Shown piece by piece: positions 18,802 to 27,828 of a DNA stretch of 64,000 nucleotides (position 1 is its first letter; the number at the start of each line of letters is the position of its first letter). The position numbers were made by a program, and so were the translations under genes. The DNA is from Billgrantia aerodenitrificans. Its GTDB lineage: Bacteria; Pseudomonadota; Gammaproteobacteria; Pseudomonadales; Halomonadaceae. The stretch is taken from NCBI RefSeq assembly GCF_021404405.1, contig NZ_JABFTV010000005.1:186001-250000 (forward strand). Direction: 5' to 3'. The notes below the pieces were generated by a model. The model was not told the origin of the DNA, did no database searches, and saw only the letters and a list, made by a program, of their open reading frames with translations.

Positions 18802-20691
18802 TCAGAATTCCGGGCCGATGGCGAAGTGCAGACGCCACGAGTTCTCCTCGTCATCGAAGGGGTGAGCGATATCGAAACGCACCGGCCCGACGGGGGATAT
18901 CCATCTGACGCCGAGGCCGGCACCGGTATTGAGGGTTTCCGGCCACCAGTCGTCGAAGGCATCGCCGCTGTCGACGAAGGCGGCGCCCCACCAGTTGCCG
19001 GAGACACGCCGCTGAAGCTCGGCGCTGCCGACCAGCATCTGCTGCCCGCCGCGCAACAGACCTTCTTCGTTACGTGGCGCCAGAGTCTCGAAGCCGTAGC
19101 CCCTTACCGAACGGTCGCCGCCGGCAAAGAAGCGCAGCGAGGGCGGCACCTGGGAGAAGTCATCGGTTTCGATGGCTCCGACCCCCAGCCGGGTGACGAA
19201 ACGCAGGTCGTCGCCCAGCATGCGGATCCATTCGGTGTTGCCGGTCATGCGCAGAAAGTCGGCATCGGAGCCCCACACGCTGTCCGAATACTCGAATGTA
19301 ATGCGCTGGCGATCGCCCCAGGTGGGAAAACGGGGGTCGCGGGTGCGCGTACGCGACCAGCTCACCCCGGGGTAGTAGATGAAAACACTTTCGGCTTCAC
19401 CCCCCTGGGTGAAGTCCTCGTAGGTAGCGCGCACGAACAGGGTCTGTACCCAGCGGTTGTCGAACTCCCAGCGGCGTGCCGCTTCGATGGTGGCTTCGTT
19501 GGTACGCGTGTCCTGATTGTCGCGATGGCGCAGGCCGTACTGGAAGCGATACTGATCGCGCAGCGGGTCGTCGAGCGGCAGCAGATAGGTACCGGTGAAT
19601 TGTTGCTCCGGCTGCGAGACGAACAGATCGTGTTCGAGGCTGTGCCCAAAGCGGTTGATCCAAGGCTGATTCCAGCCGAAATTCATGCGTGGCCCCACGT
19701 CGGTGGCATAGCCGATGCCGGTTTCGAACTGGTGACGATCGGCCGGGGCCAGGGATACGTCGATCGGCATGCTGGGCTGCTCCGGCGCGTGCACCCGTGC
19801 AACGGCAGCCAGCGCCGAGGCGGAGAGCCGGGGGCCGGTCGCCAGGGCGGTGCGCGTCGAAGGCACCTGTGGCAATGCGGCCTCGCCCTCGGTCGCCACC
19901 GCGTTCCACCACCCTACGGTTGGCGGGGCCAGGGCAAGCTCACGGCGGGCATCGAGCCTTGGCCGTACGCTGACTGAGCTGAACCAGTTGGTCTGCCCGA
20001 GCCGCTGGGCATAGAGCGCCACCTGACCGGCAAGATAGGGCTGGCCGGGTTCGAAGGGCGCGATGTTGCGCAAGCGATCTTCGACGATATGGTGGCCGCG
20101 TATGGTGATATTACCGAAGGTGTAGCGTCGCCCGCTGTCGAGAGTGAGGTAGAGCCTGGCGCTCTCGTCGAAGGGGCGCACTTCCATGCGTCGGTCGGTG
20201 AAAGACCAGTCGAAATAGCCCCGTTCCAGGGCGAGGTTGGCCAACCGATTGCGCATGCGATCCCAGGGCGCATGCTCCAGGGGATCTCCCACCTGGAGAG
20301 GCAAGTCATCCACGGTGTCACGAAAAGGCCCGTCGCGGGCAGCGTCGCCCTCGATGCGCACCTCGAGCACCTGCACGACGACCTGCGGGCCGGGATCGAT
20401 GGCCAGTTCGACGTAACGCGGCGGCTCCTGCTGATCGAGCCGGGGGCTGATACGCGGCTCGTAGTAGCCGTAGACGCGCATGGCCTCGCGAGCACGACGC
20501 ACCACCACGCCTTCGAGGCGACGGCGGTCGTACTGGGCGGCCTCCAGTTCGCTGAGATAGTGACGAATGTTCTCCGCAACCGGGTCCGTCACCCCGTCGA
20601 CTCGTGCCTCGAGTGCCAGCGCTCCATGCGCCATGCCAAGACACAGGGCCGCCGCCCCCATGCGTGAAATCACGCCTCTTCCCATATTCAC
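18802..20691 (-). CDS. tamA: Outer-membrane assembly factor TamA (Omp85 family)
   Basis: A 629-residue outer-membrane protein with a signal peptide (to about residue 27), three POTRA domains (about 28-248) and a 16-strand barrel. The POTRA3 end reads QRLGQTNWFSSVSVRP. The barrel start ETGIGYATDVGPRMNFGW and the Omp85 lid-lock motif GGDRSVRGYGFE are clear. The end FAIGPEF has the C-terminal Phe typical of Bam substrates. Between POTRA3 and the barrel is an extra segment of about 60 residues (249-309) that is absent in E. coli TamA as I recall it. The start may be the GTG at 20691 or an ATG two codons later. It is upstream of and nearly touching tamB. Confidence 0.94.
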   Translation of the reverse strand: MNMGRGVISRMGAAALCLGMAHGALALEARVDGVTDPVAENIRHYLSELEAAQYDRRRLEGVVVRRAREAMRVYGYYEPRISPRLDQQEPPRYVELAIDPGPQVVVQVLEVRIEGDAARDGPFRDTVDDLPLQVGDPLEHAPWDRMRNRLANLALERGYFDWSFTDRRMEVRPFDESARLYLTLDSGRRYTFGNITIRGHHIVEDRLRNIAPFEPGQPYLAGQVALYAQRLGQTNWFSSVSVRPRLDARRELALAPPTVGWWNAVATEGEAALPQVPSTRTALATGPRLSASALAAVARVHAPEQPSMPIDVSLAPADRHQFETGIGYATDVGPRMNFGWNQPWINRFGHSLEHDLFVSQPEQQFTGTYLLPLDDPLRDQYRFQYGLRHRDNQDTRTNEATIEAARRWEFDNRWVQTLFVRATYEDFTQGGEAESVFIYYPGVSWSRTRTRDPRFPTWGDRQRITFEYSDSVWGSDADFLRMTGNTEWIRMLGDDLRFVTRLGVGAIETDDFSQVPPSLRFFAGGDRSVRGYGFETLAPRNEEGLLRGGQQMLVGSAELQRRVSGNWWGAAFVDSGDAFDDWWPETLNTGAGLGVRWISPVGPVRFDIAHPFDDEENSWRLHFAIGPEF

Positions 20692-20737
20692 GGCTTCCCG
20701 TCTTGACTGCTGCCGGCCTGCCCTGGCCCCGGCTATC

Positions 20738-21676
20738 CTACCGCAGGGCCTCCAGCCCAGCGCTCAGCGACAGCTGCTCCTGGCGCAGCTCGCGCAGTTC
20801 CGCATCGATGCCTGCCAGCCTGGCGCGCAGCTCATCGACGACCTGAGAGGTTTCGTCGGCTTCAGCGACAGTCTCGATGTCGCCGGCCAGCGTCTCGAGC
20901 CGCTCCTCCAGCGCTGCTTCGCGAGCCTGGAAGGTTTCATCCAAGGCAGCAAGCTGCTGCTCGATGAGCTGCTGGACATGCTCGTCCAGGGCTTCGAGCC
21001 GCTCATCGAGCGATGCTCTCATGCTCTGCTGCTCTTCTGCCAGCGCTTCTTGGGCGCTTTGCAGCTCCTCGACATGTTGTACAACACTTTCATCATCTTC
21101 GGCCAGTGCATCGATTCTCGCCGCCAGGACCTCGCGCCCCTCTTCGCCTGCCCGCTCGAGCGCATTCAGCGATGAGCGTACCGCACCCAGCAACGCCTCG
21201 CGGTCTTCGGCCTCGGTGACTATTCGCTCGACGTTTCCGGAAAGATCATCGACCAGCAGAGCAATGTCGTCGATACGTTCATCGATGGCTTCGAATCGCG
21301 AACCGTCCCGCTCACCGACCTGCTGTACGTCGACTTCCAGACTGGCCATCCGTGCCACCAGGGATTCGGCATGATCCATGACCGCCGAGAGGCGCGACTC
21401 GAGGCGCTCGAAACGCTCGCCGCGGCCCTCCTCGGCATCGAAGCGGGCATGGACATTGGACATCTCGGCAGTGATCTGGAGCACCTGCGCATTCATTCGC
21501 TCACGCTCCTGCCACCCCAGCCAGCTCACCCCAACCAGCATGACCAGCAACAGCAGCACGGCCAATTTCAGCGGCCACAGGCGGGGCTGGGGCGTCATAG
21601 GGCGGCGCGGCCTTGTCAGGCTGGTATCAGGATCGGGCACGATGGGACGTCGCTCGGAAGGACGCGCTTCGGGCAT
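20738..21676 (-). CDS. Membrane-anchored coiled-coil protein
   Basis: A 312-residue protein with a Pro/Arg-rich cytoplasmic N-terminus (1-35), one transmembrane helix (about 36-55, LKLAVLLLLVMLVGVSWLGW), and then about 250 residues of nearly continuous heptad-like, Glu-rich coiled coil. I do not recognise a defined family. The layout is inner-membrane anchor plus long periplasmic coiled coil, as in envelope spacer or chaperone-like proteins. AAGGAG lies 7 bases before the chosen ATG at 21676, which fixes the start. It sits between the galU/UGDH-like pair and tamAB on the same strand, so a role in the cell envelope is likely but unproven. Confidence 0.7.
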   Translation of the reverse strand: MPEARPSERRPIVPDPDTSLTRPRRPMTPQPRLWPLKLAVLLLLVMLVGVSWLGWQERERMNAQVLQITAEMSNVHARFDAEEGRGERFERLESRLSAVMDHAESLVARMASLEVDVQQVGERDGSRFEAIDERIDDIALLVDDLSGNVERIVTEAEDREALLGAVRSSLNALERAGEEGREVLAARIDALAEDDESVVQHVEELQSAQEALAEEQQSMRASLDERLEALDEHVQQLIEQQLAALDETFQAREAALEERLETLAGDIETVAEADETSQVVDELRARLAGIDAELRELRQEQLSLSAGLEALR

Positions 21677-21754
21677 GTCGAACTCCTTGTTGGCAGGTGC
21701 GGCAGGCGCCTCACCATTGTAAGCAGGTTGCACGCCTGCGCGCACACTGCCACC

Positions 21755-23065
21755 TCAACGCGTCGAGCTCTCTCCGGGTTCGGCACGCCGACCGATACCA
21801 CGGTAGGCCAACCCCCAACTGGCGACGTGGGTGGGATCGTAGATATTACGGCCATCCAGCAGCAGCTTCTCATGCAGCAGCTTGGCCAGCCGAGACCAGT
21901 CGGGATTCCAGTAGTGCTTCCACTCGGTGACCAGCATCAGCGCATCGGCATTTTCACAGGCGGCATAGGGATCGCCGTCGAACAAGCTGAGCAACGGGTG
22001 GTCCCCCACTTCGGCGCGCAGCGCCGGAACGGCTGCAGGGTCGTGAAGCTGCACCCGCACTCCCTGAGCCCAGAGTGCCCGAAGCAGCGTCAACACCGGT
22101 GCATGATCGATACGCGCCGAGCCGGGCTTGAAGGCGGCGCCCCAGATCGCCACGGTGCGTCCTTCGAGCTGACCGTGGAAATGGGTCCAGAGCTTGCGGA
22201 ACAGGGTCTCCTTCTTCTGCTCGTTGATGTCCAGCACCTGTTCGAGCAGCGCGGATTGACGCCCGCTGGCCTCCTGTACGTCGGCCAGTCGCATCAGATC
22301 GCGGGAAAAGTGCGGACCGCCGAAACCGCAGCCCGGGTAGAGGTACTCATAGCCGATGCGGGAATCGGCCCCCATCCCCTGGCGCACGTACTCCACGTCG
22401 ACGCCCAGGCTGTCGGCAAGACCGGCAATCTCGTTCATGTAGCTGATACGTGTCGCCAGCATGCCGATGGTGGCCAGCTTGGTCAGCTCCGCGGCGCGGC
22501 GCGGCATGAGCTGCATCACGTCACGCCGCCGGTTGAAGGCTCGCAACAGCTCGCGTACCTGCGCCTCGGCATGCTCGTCGTCACAGCCCAGCAGCCAGCG
22601 GCCAGGACGGGTGAAACTGGCCCAGGAGCGCCCTTCCTCGATCATGTCGACCAGGGCGACGGCGCGCCGACCGTTGCCGCCGAGACGCGCCTCGAGGCGT
22701 TCGGTCTCGCCCACCGGAAAGGTGGAGTTGTTGACCAGGATGAGCGCTCCCTGCTGCCGTCCGGCGACCTCAGCCACCAGCTCGTCGGCTTCCTCGCGCT
22801 GCTCCGGCGAGAGCGCGAGCCAGAGAATGTCGATGGCCTCGCCCGAAGCCGCGCCTTCACCATTGGCCAGGCTCAAGGTGCCCTGCTCCAACCCCTCTTC
22901 GAGACGCTCGAGCAAGTCGGGCTCACGACGCAGCCAGTCGGCGGCCTGCAGCGCCGGCCAGCGCATCGAGGCATGCGGCACCCAGCGGACCTGGTGGCCG
23001 ACCCAGGAGAGCGCAGCGGCGGCCGTAGCCGCCGCCAGTTCGCTGCCATGTATCTGTACGCGCAT
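21755..23065 (-). CDS. UDP-glucose dehydrogenase-like protein lacking catalytic residues
   Basis: A 436-residue protein that aligns along its whole length with the UDP-glucose/GDP-mannose dehydrogenase family. The central helix (AAELTKLATIGMLATRISYMNE) keeps the Lys (196) but has Ile200 where the family has a catalytic Asn. The nucleophile region reads GCGFGGPHFSRD: the catalytic Cys is replaced by His252, although Asp256 remains. The N-terminal NAD-binding Gly motif is also degenerate (IHGSELAAA). Another Cys (246) is close by. It follows galU by 5 bases, so its product may still bind UDP-glucose or a related sugar. It may be a pseudoenzyme, a one-step oxidoreductase or a regulatory partner. 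Confidence 0.75.
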   Translation of the reverse strand: MRVQIHGSELAAATAAAALSWVGHQVRWVPHASMRWPALQAADWLRREPDLLERLEEGLEQGTLSLANGEGAASGEAIDILWLALSPEQREEADELVAEVAGRQQGALILVNNSTFPVGETERLEARLGGNGRRAVALVDMIEEGRSWASFTRPGRWLLGCDDEHAEAQVRELLRAFNRRRDVMQLMPRRAAELTKLATIGMLATRISYMNEIAGLADSLGVDVEYVRQGMGADSRIGYEYLYPGCGFGGPHFSRDLMRLADVQEASGRQSALLEQVLDINEQKKETLFRKLWTHFHGQLEGRTVAIWGAAFKPGSARIDHAPVLTLLRALWAQGVRVQLHDPAAVPALRAEVGDHPLLSLFDGDPYAACENADALMLVTEWKHYWNPDWSRLAKLLHEKLLLDGRNIYDPTHVASWGLAYRGIGRRAEPGESSTR

Positions 23066-23070
23066 GACAC

Positions 23071-23961
23071 TTACCCCGCTTGGCTATAGCGAGCGAGCAG
23101 TTCGCGGAATCCCTCGCCAAAACGGGGGTGGCGCCGGGCATAGACCAGGGTGGCCTCGAGATAGCCGAGCTGATGCCCGCAGTCGTAGGTCTTGCCGCAC
23201 ATGCGCCAGGCATCGACGCCGTCGCGCTGGCGCAGCGTCTCGATGGCGTCGGTGAGCTGGATTTCGTCGCCGGCCCCGGGCGGCGTCTCGGCCAGCAGCG
23301 CAAAGATGCTGCCCGGCAGCACGTAACGCCCAATCACGGCCAGATTGGATGGAGCATCCTCCCGGGCCGGCTTCTCGATCACCCCGGCCAGCGGACAGGA
23401 GTTGCCGGCAGCGGGCGGCTCGCCCTCAGGGCTCACGATGCCGTACTTGTGCACGCTATCCCAGGACACCTCCTCCACCATCAGCTGCGAGCGCCCGGTC
23501 GTCTCGTAGGCATCCAGCATGCCGGCGAGATCGTTGCGCTCTAGCCCTTCGTCGTCCACCAGCACGTCCGGCAGCAGCACCGCAAACGGCTCGTCGTCGC
23601 CGATCACCGGTCGCGCACAGAGCACGGCATGACCGAGCCCCAGCGGCTCGTGCTGCCGTACGCTGATGATGTTGACGTCGGCGGGTACGATGGAGCGCAG
23701 CTCATCGAGCAGCTCCTGCTTGTTCTTGGCCTCGAGAGTGGCTTCCAGTTCGAAATGGGTGTCGAAGTGGTTCTCGATGGCGCTCTTGCTGGCGTGGGTC
23801 ACCAGCACGATGTCGCGAATACCGGCCTTGACCGCCTCGTCGACCACATACTGGATCACGGGACGATCGACGATGGTGATCATCTCCTTGGGAATCGCCT
23901 TCGAAGCCGGCAGACAGCGGGTGCCGAAACCGGCAACGGGGAGTACGGCCTTGCGGATCAT
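23071..23961 (-). CDS. galU: UTP-glucose-1-phosphate uridylyltransferase
   Basis: A 296-residue nucleotidyltransferase that makes UDP-glucose, a precursor for lipopolysaccharide, exopolysaccharide and other envelope glycans. The signature near the N-terminus is AGFGTRCLPASKAIPKEM, slightly unusual in having Phe, Cys and Ser where GLGTRMLPATK is common. EPLGLGHAVLCARPVIGDDEPFAVLLPDVL and GDEIQLTDAI are further landmarks. AAGGAAGG lies 5 bases before the ATG at 23961, so I reject a 32-residue upstream extension. It starts the minus-strand group galU, UGDH-like, coiled-coil, tamA, tamB, and is divergent from ubiG. Confidence 0.95.
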   Translation of the reverse strand: MIRKAVLPVAGFGTRCLPASKAIPKEMITIVDRPVIQYVVDEAVKAGIRDIVLVTHASKSAIENHFDTHFELEATLEAKNKQELLDELRSIVPADVNIISVRQHEPLGLGHAVLCARPVIGDDEPFAVLLPDVLVDDEGLERNDLAGMLDAYETTGRSQLMVEEVSWDSVHKYGIVSPEGEPPAAGNSCPLAGVIEKPAREDAPSNLAVIGRYVLPGSIFALLAETPPGAGDEIQLTDAIETLRQRDGVDAWRMCGKTYDCGHQLGYLEATLVYARRHPRFGEGFRELLARYSQAG

Positions 23962-24115
23962 GGTGCCTTCCTTGTCGGTTGGTGGAAAAGAACTTCCCGG
24001 GCCTGTCCTAGATTCCGTCATGGGAAAGCCCGGGCAGCTACGGGTACAATAGCGCATGATACCGAAGGTAAAGAATGTTGCCAGGGTGCCAGCCCAATTG
24101 ACACGGAGAGATCAC

Positions 24116-24835
24116 ATGAGCGCAAGTTTCCACCACAACGTCGACCAGGGCGAGATCGCCAAGTTCGAGGCTCTGGCCAGCCGCTGGTGGGATCCGCAGA
24201 GCGAGTTCAAACCGCTGCATGACATCAATCCGCTGCGTCTGGACTTCATCGATGCCCGCTGCGGCCTGGCCGGGCGCAAGGTGCTGGACGTCGGCTGCGG
24301 GGGCGGCATACTCGCCGAGGCCATGGCCCATCGCGGCGCCAAGGTCACCGGTATCGACATGGGCGAGGCGCCCCTCGCCGTGGCACGCCTGCATGCTCAG
24401 GAGAGCGGCGTCGATGTCGAGTATCGCCAGGCCAGCGCCGAGGCCATGGCCGCCGAACAGCCCGGCGAATACGACGTGGTGACCTGCCTCGAAATGCTCG
24501 AGCACGTGCCCGATCCGGGTTCGGTCATTCGCGCCTGCACCTCGCTGGTCAAACCGGGCGGGCAAGTGTTCTTCTCGACCATCAACCGCAACCCCAAGGC
24601 CTACGCCCTGGCCATCGTCGGGGCCGAATACCTGTTGCAGATGCTGCCTCGTGGCACCCACGAGTATCGCAAGTTCATTCGCCCTGCCGAGCTTGCCGGC
24701 TGGTGCCGCGAGCACGGCCTCAGCGTCCGCGAGCAGAGCGGCCTGGTCTACAATCCGCTGACGCGGCGCTATCGCCTCTCCAGCAACGACGTCTCGGTCA
24801 ACTACCTGATGCACTGCCAGCGGGAGCAGGCATGA
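24116..24835 (+). CDS. ubiG: Ubiquinone biosynthesis O-methyltransferase UbiG
   Basis: A 239-residue SAM-dependent methyltransferase that performs both O-methylations in ubiquinone synthesis. The family N-terminus is clear ([19 protein letters not shown]). SAM motif I reads [16 protein letters not shown], followed by [11 protein letters not shown] and [25 protein letters not shown] lies shortly before the ATG at 24116; the frame is open to 24056, but UbiG proteins start here. It overlaps the following phosphatase by ATGA, the same ubiG-mupP arrangement as in Pseudomonas. Confidence 0.96.
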   Translation: MSASFHHNVDQGEIAKFEALASRWWDPQSEFKPLHDINPLRLDFIDARCGLAGRKVLDVGCGGGILAEAMAHRGAKVTGIDMGEAPLAVARLHAQESGVDVEYRQASAEAMAAEQPGEYDVVTCLEMLEHVPDPGSVIRACTSLVKPGGQVFFSTINRNPKAYALAIVGAEYLLQMLPRGTHEYRKFIRPAELAGWCREHGLSVREQSGLVYNPLTRRYRLSSNDVSVNYLMHCQREQA

Positions 24836-25497
24836 ACGCGTCGCCTCCCGCAGCATTGCTGTTCGATCTCGACGGTACCCTTGTCGACACCGCCCCCGAT
24901 CTGGCACGCGCCACGAACGCCCTGCGGGCTCATCACGGCATGGAGCCGCTGCCCTACCCGGTGATTCGGGCCCAGGTGTCGAATGGCGGCAGCGCCCTGG
25001 TCGCCCTGGCGCTGGGTCTGGACAAGACGCATCACGGCCATGACGAAGCGCGCCAGTTCCTGCTTGATGCCTATGGCCGGGCGGTAGCCGACGAGAGCTG
25101 CCTGTTCCCCCACCTCGACCGGTTGCTGACCAGGTGGGAAGCGCAGCATCGCCCCTGGGGCATCGTCACCAACAAACCGCGCGCCTACGCCGCACCGCTG
25201 ATCGAAAGCCTGGGACTGACCCCGGGCGCCCTGCTCTGCGCCGACGACCTGCCGCAGCGCAAGCCCGCGCCGGAGCCGCTGTGGGTGGCAGCGGAACGGC
25301 TGGACGTCTCTCCCGCCCGCTGCTGGTACATCGGCGACCACCTGCGCGACATGCAGGCCGCCCGCGCCGCCGGCATGGTCGCCGTCGCCGTGGGTTACGG
25401 TTACATCGAGGAGGGAGAGGATTACCGGCAGTGGCCGGCCGATCTCTGGTTCGAGACCTGCGAAGCGCTGGTGGAAGCCCTGCTACAGCCCGTCTGA
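24832..25497 (+). CDS. mupP: HAD phosphatase, MupP/Gph type
   Basis: A 221-residue HAD hydrolase with the nucleophile motif [19 protein letters not shown] (Asp12 and Asp14), motif II VTNKPR, motif III Lys in QRKPAPEPL, and motif [17 protein letters not shown]. Phosphoglycolate phosphatase (Gph) and N-acetylmuramate 6-phosphate phosphatase (MupP) share this pattern. Coupling to ubiG by a 4-base overlap is the arrangement of mupP in pseudomonads, where MupP acts in cell-wall sugar recycling; I therefore favour MupP, by context. A Gph function cannot be excluded. Confidence 0.82.
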   Translation: MNASPPAALLFDLDGTLVDTAPDLARATNALRAHHGMEPLPYPVIRAQVSNGGSALVALALGLDKTHHGHDEARQFLLDAYGRAVADESCLFPHLDRLLTRWEAQHRPWGIVTNKPRAYAAPLIESLGLTPGALLCADDLPQRKPAPEPLWVAAERLDVSPARCWYIGDHLRDMQAARAAGMVAVAVGYGYIEEGEDYRQWPADLWFETCEALVEALLQPV

Positions 25498-25664
25498 GAA
25501 GCCCCAGACAGGCTGCAGTCAAACCAGAGACCGCTAAGCTAGCGCAAATAGGCGAGCGGGATGAAGCGCCAGGCGCCCGAGGCACAGCAATCCGAGCGTA
25601 TGGGGTTATACGTGAGGAATGCGAGCATTCGGGCAACGCAGCGATTCGCCCGCGCAGCCATTTG

Positions 25665-26420
25665 TTATTTAGGCTGGGCGTCGAAGCGCTGGCCGTTTAC
25701 CCCCTTGCTATCCGGCCCCATCAGCCACAGATAGGTCGGCATGATCTCTTCCGGCGTACGTAACGTCTGCGGGTCTTCGCCCGGATAGGCGTTGGCGCGC
25801 ATCTTGGTGCGGGTTGCCCCTGGGTTCAGGGTGTTGACCCGGATCGTGCCCAGGTGCTCGACTTCCTCCGCCAGCACCTCCATGAAGCCCTCGGTGGCGA
25901 ACTTGGAGACGGCATAGGCGCCCCAGTAGGCACGCCCCTTACGTCCCACGCTCGACGAGGTAAACACCACGGAAGCATCGGCTGAAGACTTCAGCAGCGG
26001 CAGCAGAGCCTGGGTCATCCACACCGGGCCGTTGATGTTGATCTGCATGACCTGATCCCACAGCTCGGGGTTGTACTGCTCGAACGGGGTGATGCGACCG
26101 AGCAGGCCCGCGTTGTGCAGAATGCCATCGAGCCGGCCGAACTCCTTGTCCAGCGTCTCGGCCATGTCGTGGTAGTCCTTCAGCGTGGCGCCTTCGAGAT
26201 TGAGCGGAAAGATGGCCGGCTGAGGCCCGCCGGCGGTCTCGATCTCGTCGTAGACCTTTTCCAACTTGGCGATGGTGCGTCCCAGCAATACCACCGTGGC
26301 ACCGTGACGGGCATAGGCCAGCGCAGCGGCGCGACCGATGCCGTCACCGGCCCCCGTCACCAGGACGATGCGATCGCGAAGCAGATCGGCGGGCGCCTCG
26401 TAGTCGAACTTGCAGGTCAT
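25665..26420 (-). CDS. yciK: YciK-family short-chain dehydrogenase
   Basis: A 251-residue SDR. It has the cofactor motif VTGAGDGIGRAAALAYARHG, NNAG in the form HNAGLLGRIT, and the active-site YAVSK (in WGAYAVSKFATEG) with an upstream Ser. LNPGATRTKMRANAYPGEDP is characteristic of YciK. The physiological substrate is unknown. AAGGAG lies 5 bases before the ATG at 26420; an overlapping GTG two codons earlier would sit on the ribosome binding site. It follows cpoB by 27 bases as the last gene of the tol-pal run and converges with mupP. In Pseudomonas its homolog sits directly after mupP, so one local inversion separates the two arrangements. Confidence 0.9.
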   Translation of the reverse strand: MTCKFDYEAPADLLRDRIVLVTGAGDGIGRAAALAYARHGATVVLLGRTIAKLEKVYDEIETAGGPQPAIFPLNLEGATLKDYHDMAETLDKEFGRLDGILHNAGLLGRITPFEQYNPELWDQVMQININGPVWMTQALLPLLKSSADASVVFTSSSVGRKGRAYWGAYAVSKFATEGFMEVLAEEVEHLGTIRVNTLNPGATRTKMRANAYPGEDPQTLRTPEEIMPTYLWLMGPDSKGVNGQRFDAQPK

Positions 26421-26447
26421 CTTCACTCCTTTGGCAGGGCCAGTGCG

Positions 26448-27218
26448 TTACAGCGACTGGCGCAGGAAATCGTTGGCGAGGCCAGCGGCACTACTGTCAG
26501 GATAGTCGTCACGCACCCGTTCGAGCAGGCCACGGCTCTCCTCGAGCTCGCCCTGACGTGCCTTGATCAGGCCCAGCTTGTACAGAGCATCCGGCACCTT
26601 GCTGCTTTGCGGATAGTCGTCGATGACCGTGCGGAATGCCGTCTCCGCCTGATCCAGGTTGGCCTCCGCCGAATGCAGCTCGCCCAGCCAGTAGTAGCCG
26701 TTGGCCGTGAGCGTGGTGTCGGGGTGGTCGACGACGAAGGCATCGAAGGCCTGGATGGCCTCGCCGAACTGGCGCGACTGAACCTTGGCGAAAGCGGCCT
26801 GATAGGCAGCCTGCGCATCGGCGCTGGTGCCGCTGGGAGACGGCGTCTGCGCTACCTGGCGAGCCGCGTCCTGATCGACCTCGGGACTGGTCTGAATACC
26901 GGCGCTGCCGGCGGTGATCCGCTCGTCGAGGTCCATGTACTGCTGGCGGGTCTGGTTGCGCAGCTGCTCGAGCTGGTGACGCAGCTCCTCAATCTGACCG
27001 CGCAGCTGCTGCATCTCGCGTTGATGGTCCTGCAACTGATTGTAGAGCACCAGGCTGCCACCGGGCTCTTCACGCACTTCGGCCTGCTCCATGAACCCGC
27101 GGGGCTGAGCGGTGCGGTCTTCCACGATCGGGCGCTGCTGCGCTTCGACAAGGCTCATCACGGACAGCGGGAGCACCAGGGCTCCCGCGCCGCACAGCCT
27201 TTTCAGACTGTGTCTCAT
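26448..27218 (-). CDS. cpoB: Tol-Pal system coordinator CpoB (YbgF)
   Basis: A 256-residue periplasmic protein. It has a signal peptide (to about residue 26), a coiled-coil trimerisation region rich in Gln and Arg (about 55-100, YNQLQDHQREMQQLRGQIEE), a linker, and a C-terminal TPR domain (about 135-256, FGEAIQAFDAFVVDHPD, YYWLGELHSAEANLDQA). CpoB couples Tol energy state to PBP1B during septal wall synthesis. It is 36 bases downstream of pal in the conserved order, which makes the assignment firm. Its C-terminus lies 27 bases before yciK. Confidence 0.95.
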   Translation of the reverse strand: MRHSLKRLCGAGALVLPLSVMSLVEAQQRPIVEDRTAQPRGFMEQAEVREEPGGSLVLYNQLQDHQREMQQLRGQIEELRHQLEQLRNQTRQQYMDLDERITAGSAGIQTSPEVDQDAARQVAQTPSPSGTSADAQAAYQAAFAKVQSRQFGEAIQAFDAFVVDHPDTTLTANGYYWLGELHSAEANLDQAETAFRTVIDDYPQSSKVPDALYKLGLIKARQGELEESRGLLERVRDDYPDSSAAGLANDFLRQSL

Positions 27219-27254
27219 GCTTTACTCCCTCGGCGCTTATCGGCGCCTGTTCGC

Positions 27255-27791
27255 TCAGTAGGCAAAGACCACGCGACGATTCTGGGCATGTGCATCTTCG
27301 CCGTTGCCACGCACCGCCAGACGCTCTTCACCGTAGCTGACCACTTGGAGCTGGGACGGAGAGACGCCCTGCACCTCGAGGAAGCGCTTCACCGAGTTGG
27401 CACGACGCTCACCCAGCGCCATGTTGTACTCGCGGGTGCCGCGTTCGTCGGTGTGGCCTTGCAGCACGACGCGGGCATTGCCGTTGGAGCGCAGGTAGCG
27501 GGCATGCGCGACCAGGACCGATTCGAATTCCGAACGGATGGTGTCACGGTCGAAGTCGAAATAGATGGTGCGAACGTCGGGGATACGACCGTCGGCCTGC
27601 TGGCCGGCACGATCGCCGCTGACACCGGTACCGCTGACCTGTCCAGCGCCGGCAGTTCCCGTGCCGACGCCACCATCGGCGCGTGTGCCATCCATGGACC
27701 CGTCACGGCTGCCACCGGTGCTGGAACAGCCGGCAATCAGGGCAAGAGACAGGGCAATTGCCAGAGTTCTGGCATGTGACTTGAATTGCAT
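27255..27791 (-). CDS. pal: Peptidoglycan-associated lipoprotein Pal
   Basis: A 178-residue outer-membrane lipoprotein with lipobox LIAGC. A Gly/Thr/Asp-rich linker follows, and then the OmpA-like peptidoglycan-binding domain: IYFDFDRDTIRSEFESVL, LQGHTDERGTREYNMALGERRA and the meso-DAP-binding Arg region near NRRVVFAY. It binds TolB and links the outer membrane to the wall. The start at 27791 is supported by GAGGAG 8 bases upstream; an earlier in-frame codon lies upstream of that site. It is 37 bases downstream of tolB in the tol-pal operon. Confidence 0.97.
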   Translation of the reverse strand: MQFKSHARTLAIALSLALIAGCSSTGGSRDGSMDGTRADGGVGTGTAGAGQVSGTGVSGDRAGQQADGRIPDVRTIYFDFDRDTIRSEFESVLVAHARYLRSNGNARVVLQGHTDERGTREYNMALGERRANSVKRFLEVQGVSPSQLQVVSYGEERLAVRGNGEDAHAQNRRVVFAY

Positions 27792-27828
27792 CGTCAAACT
27801 CCTCAAAGGACTCGAATGACACGTACCA

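Noticed and set aside
25498-25664. Possible interspersed repeat between mupP and yciK
   Set aside because: There is some GC-rich partial symmetry around 25570-25640 but no arms or tandem units I could define. It may simply be the convergent 3' regions.
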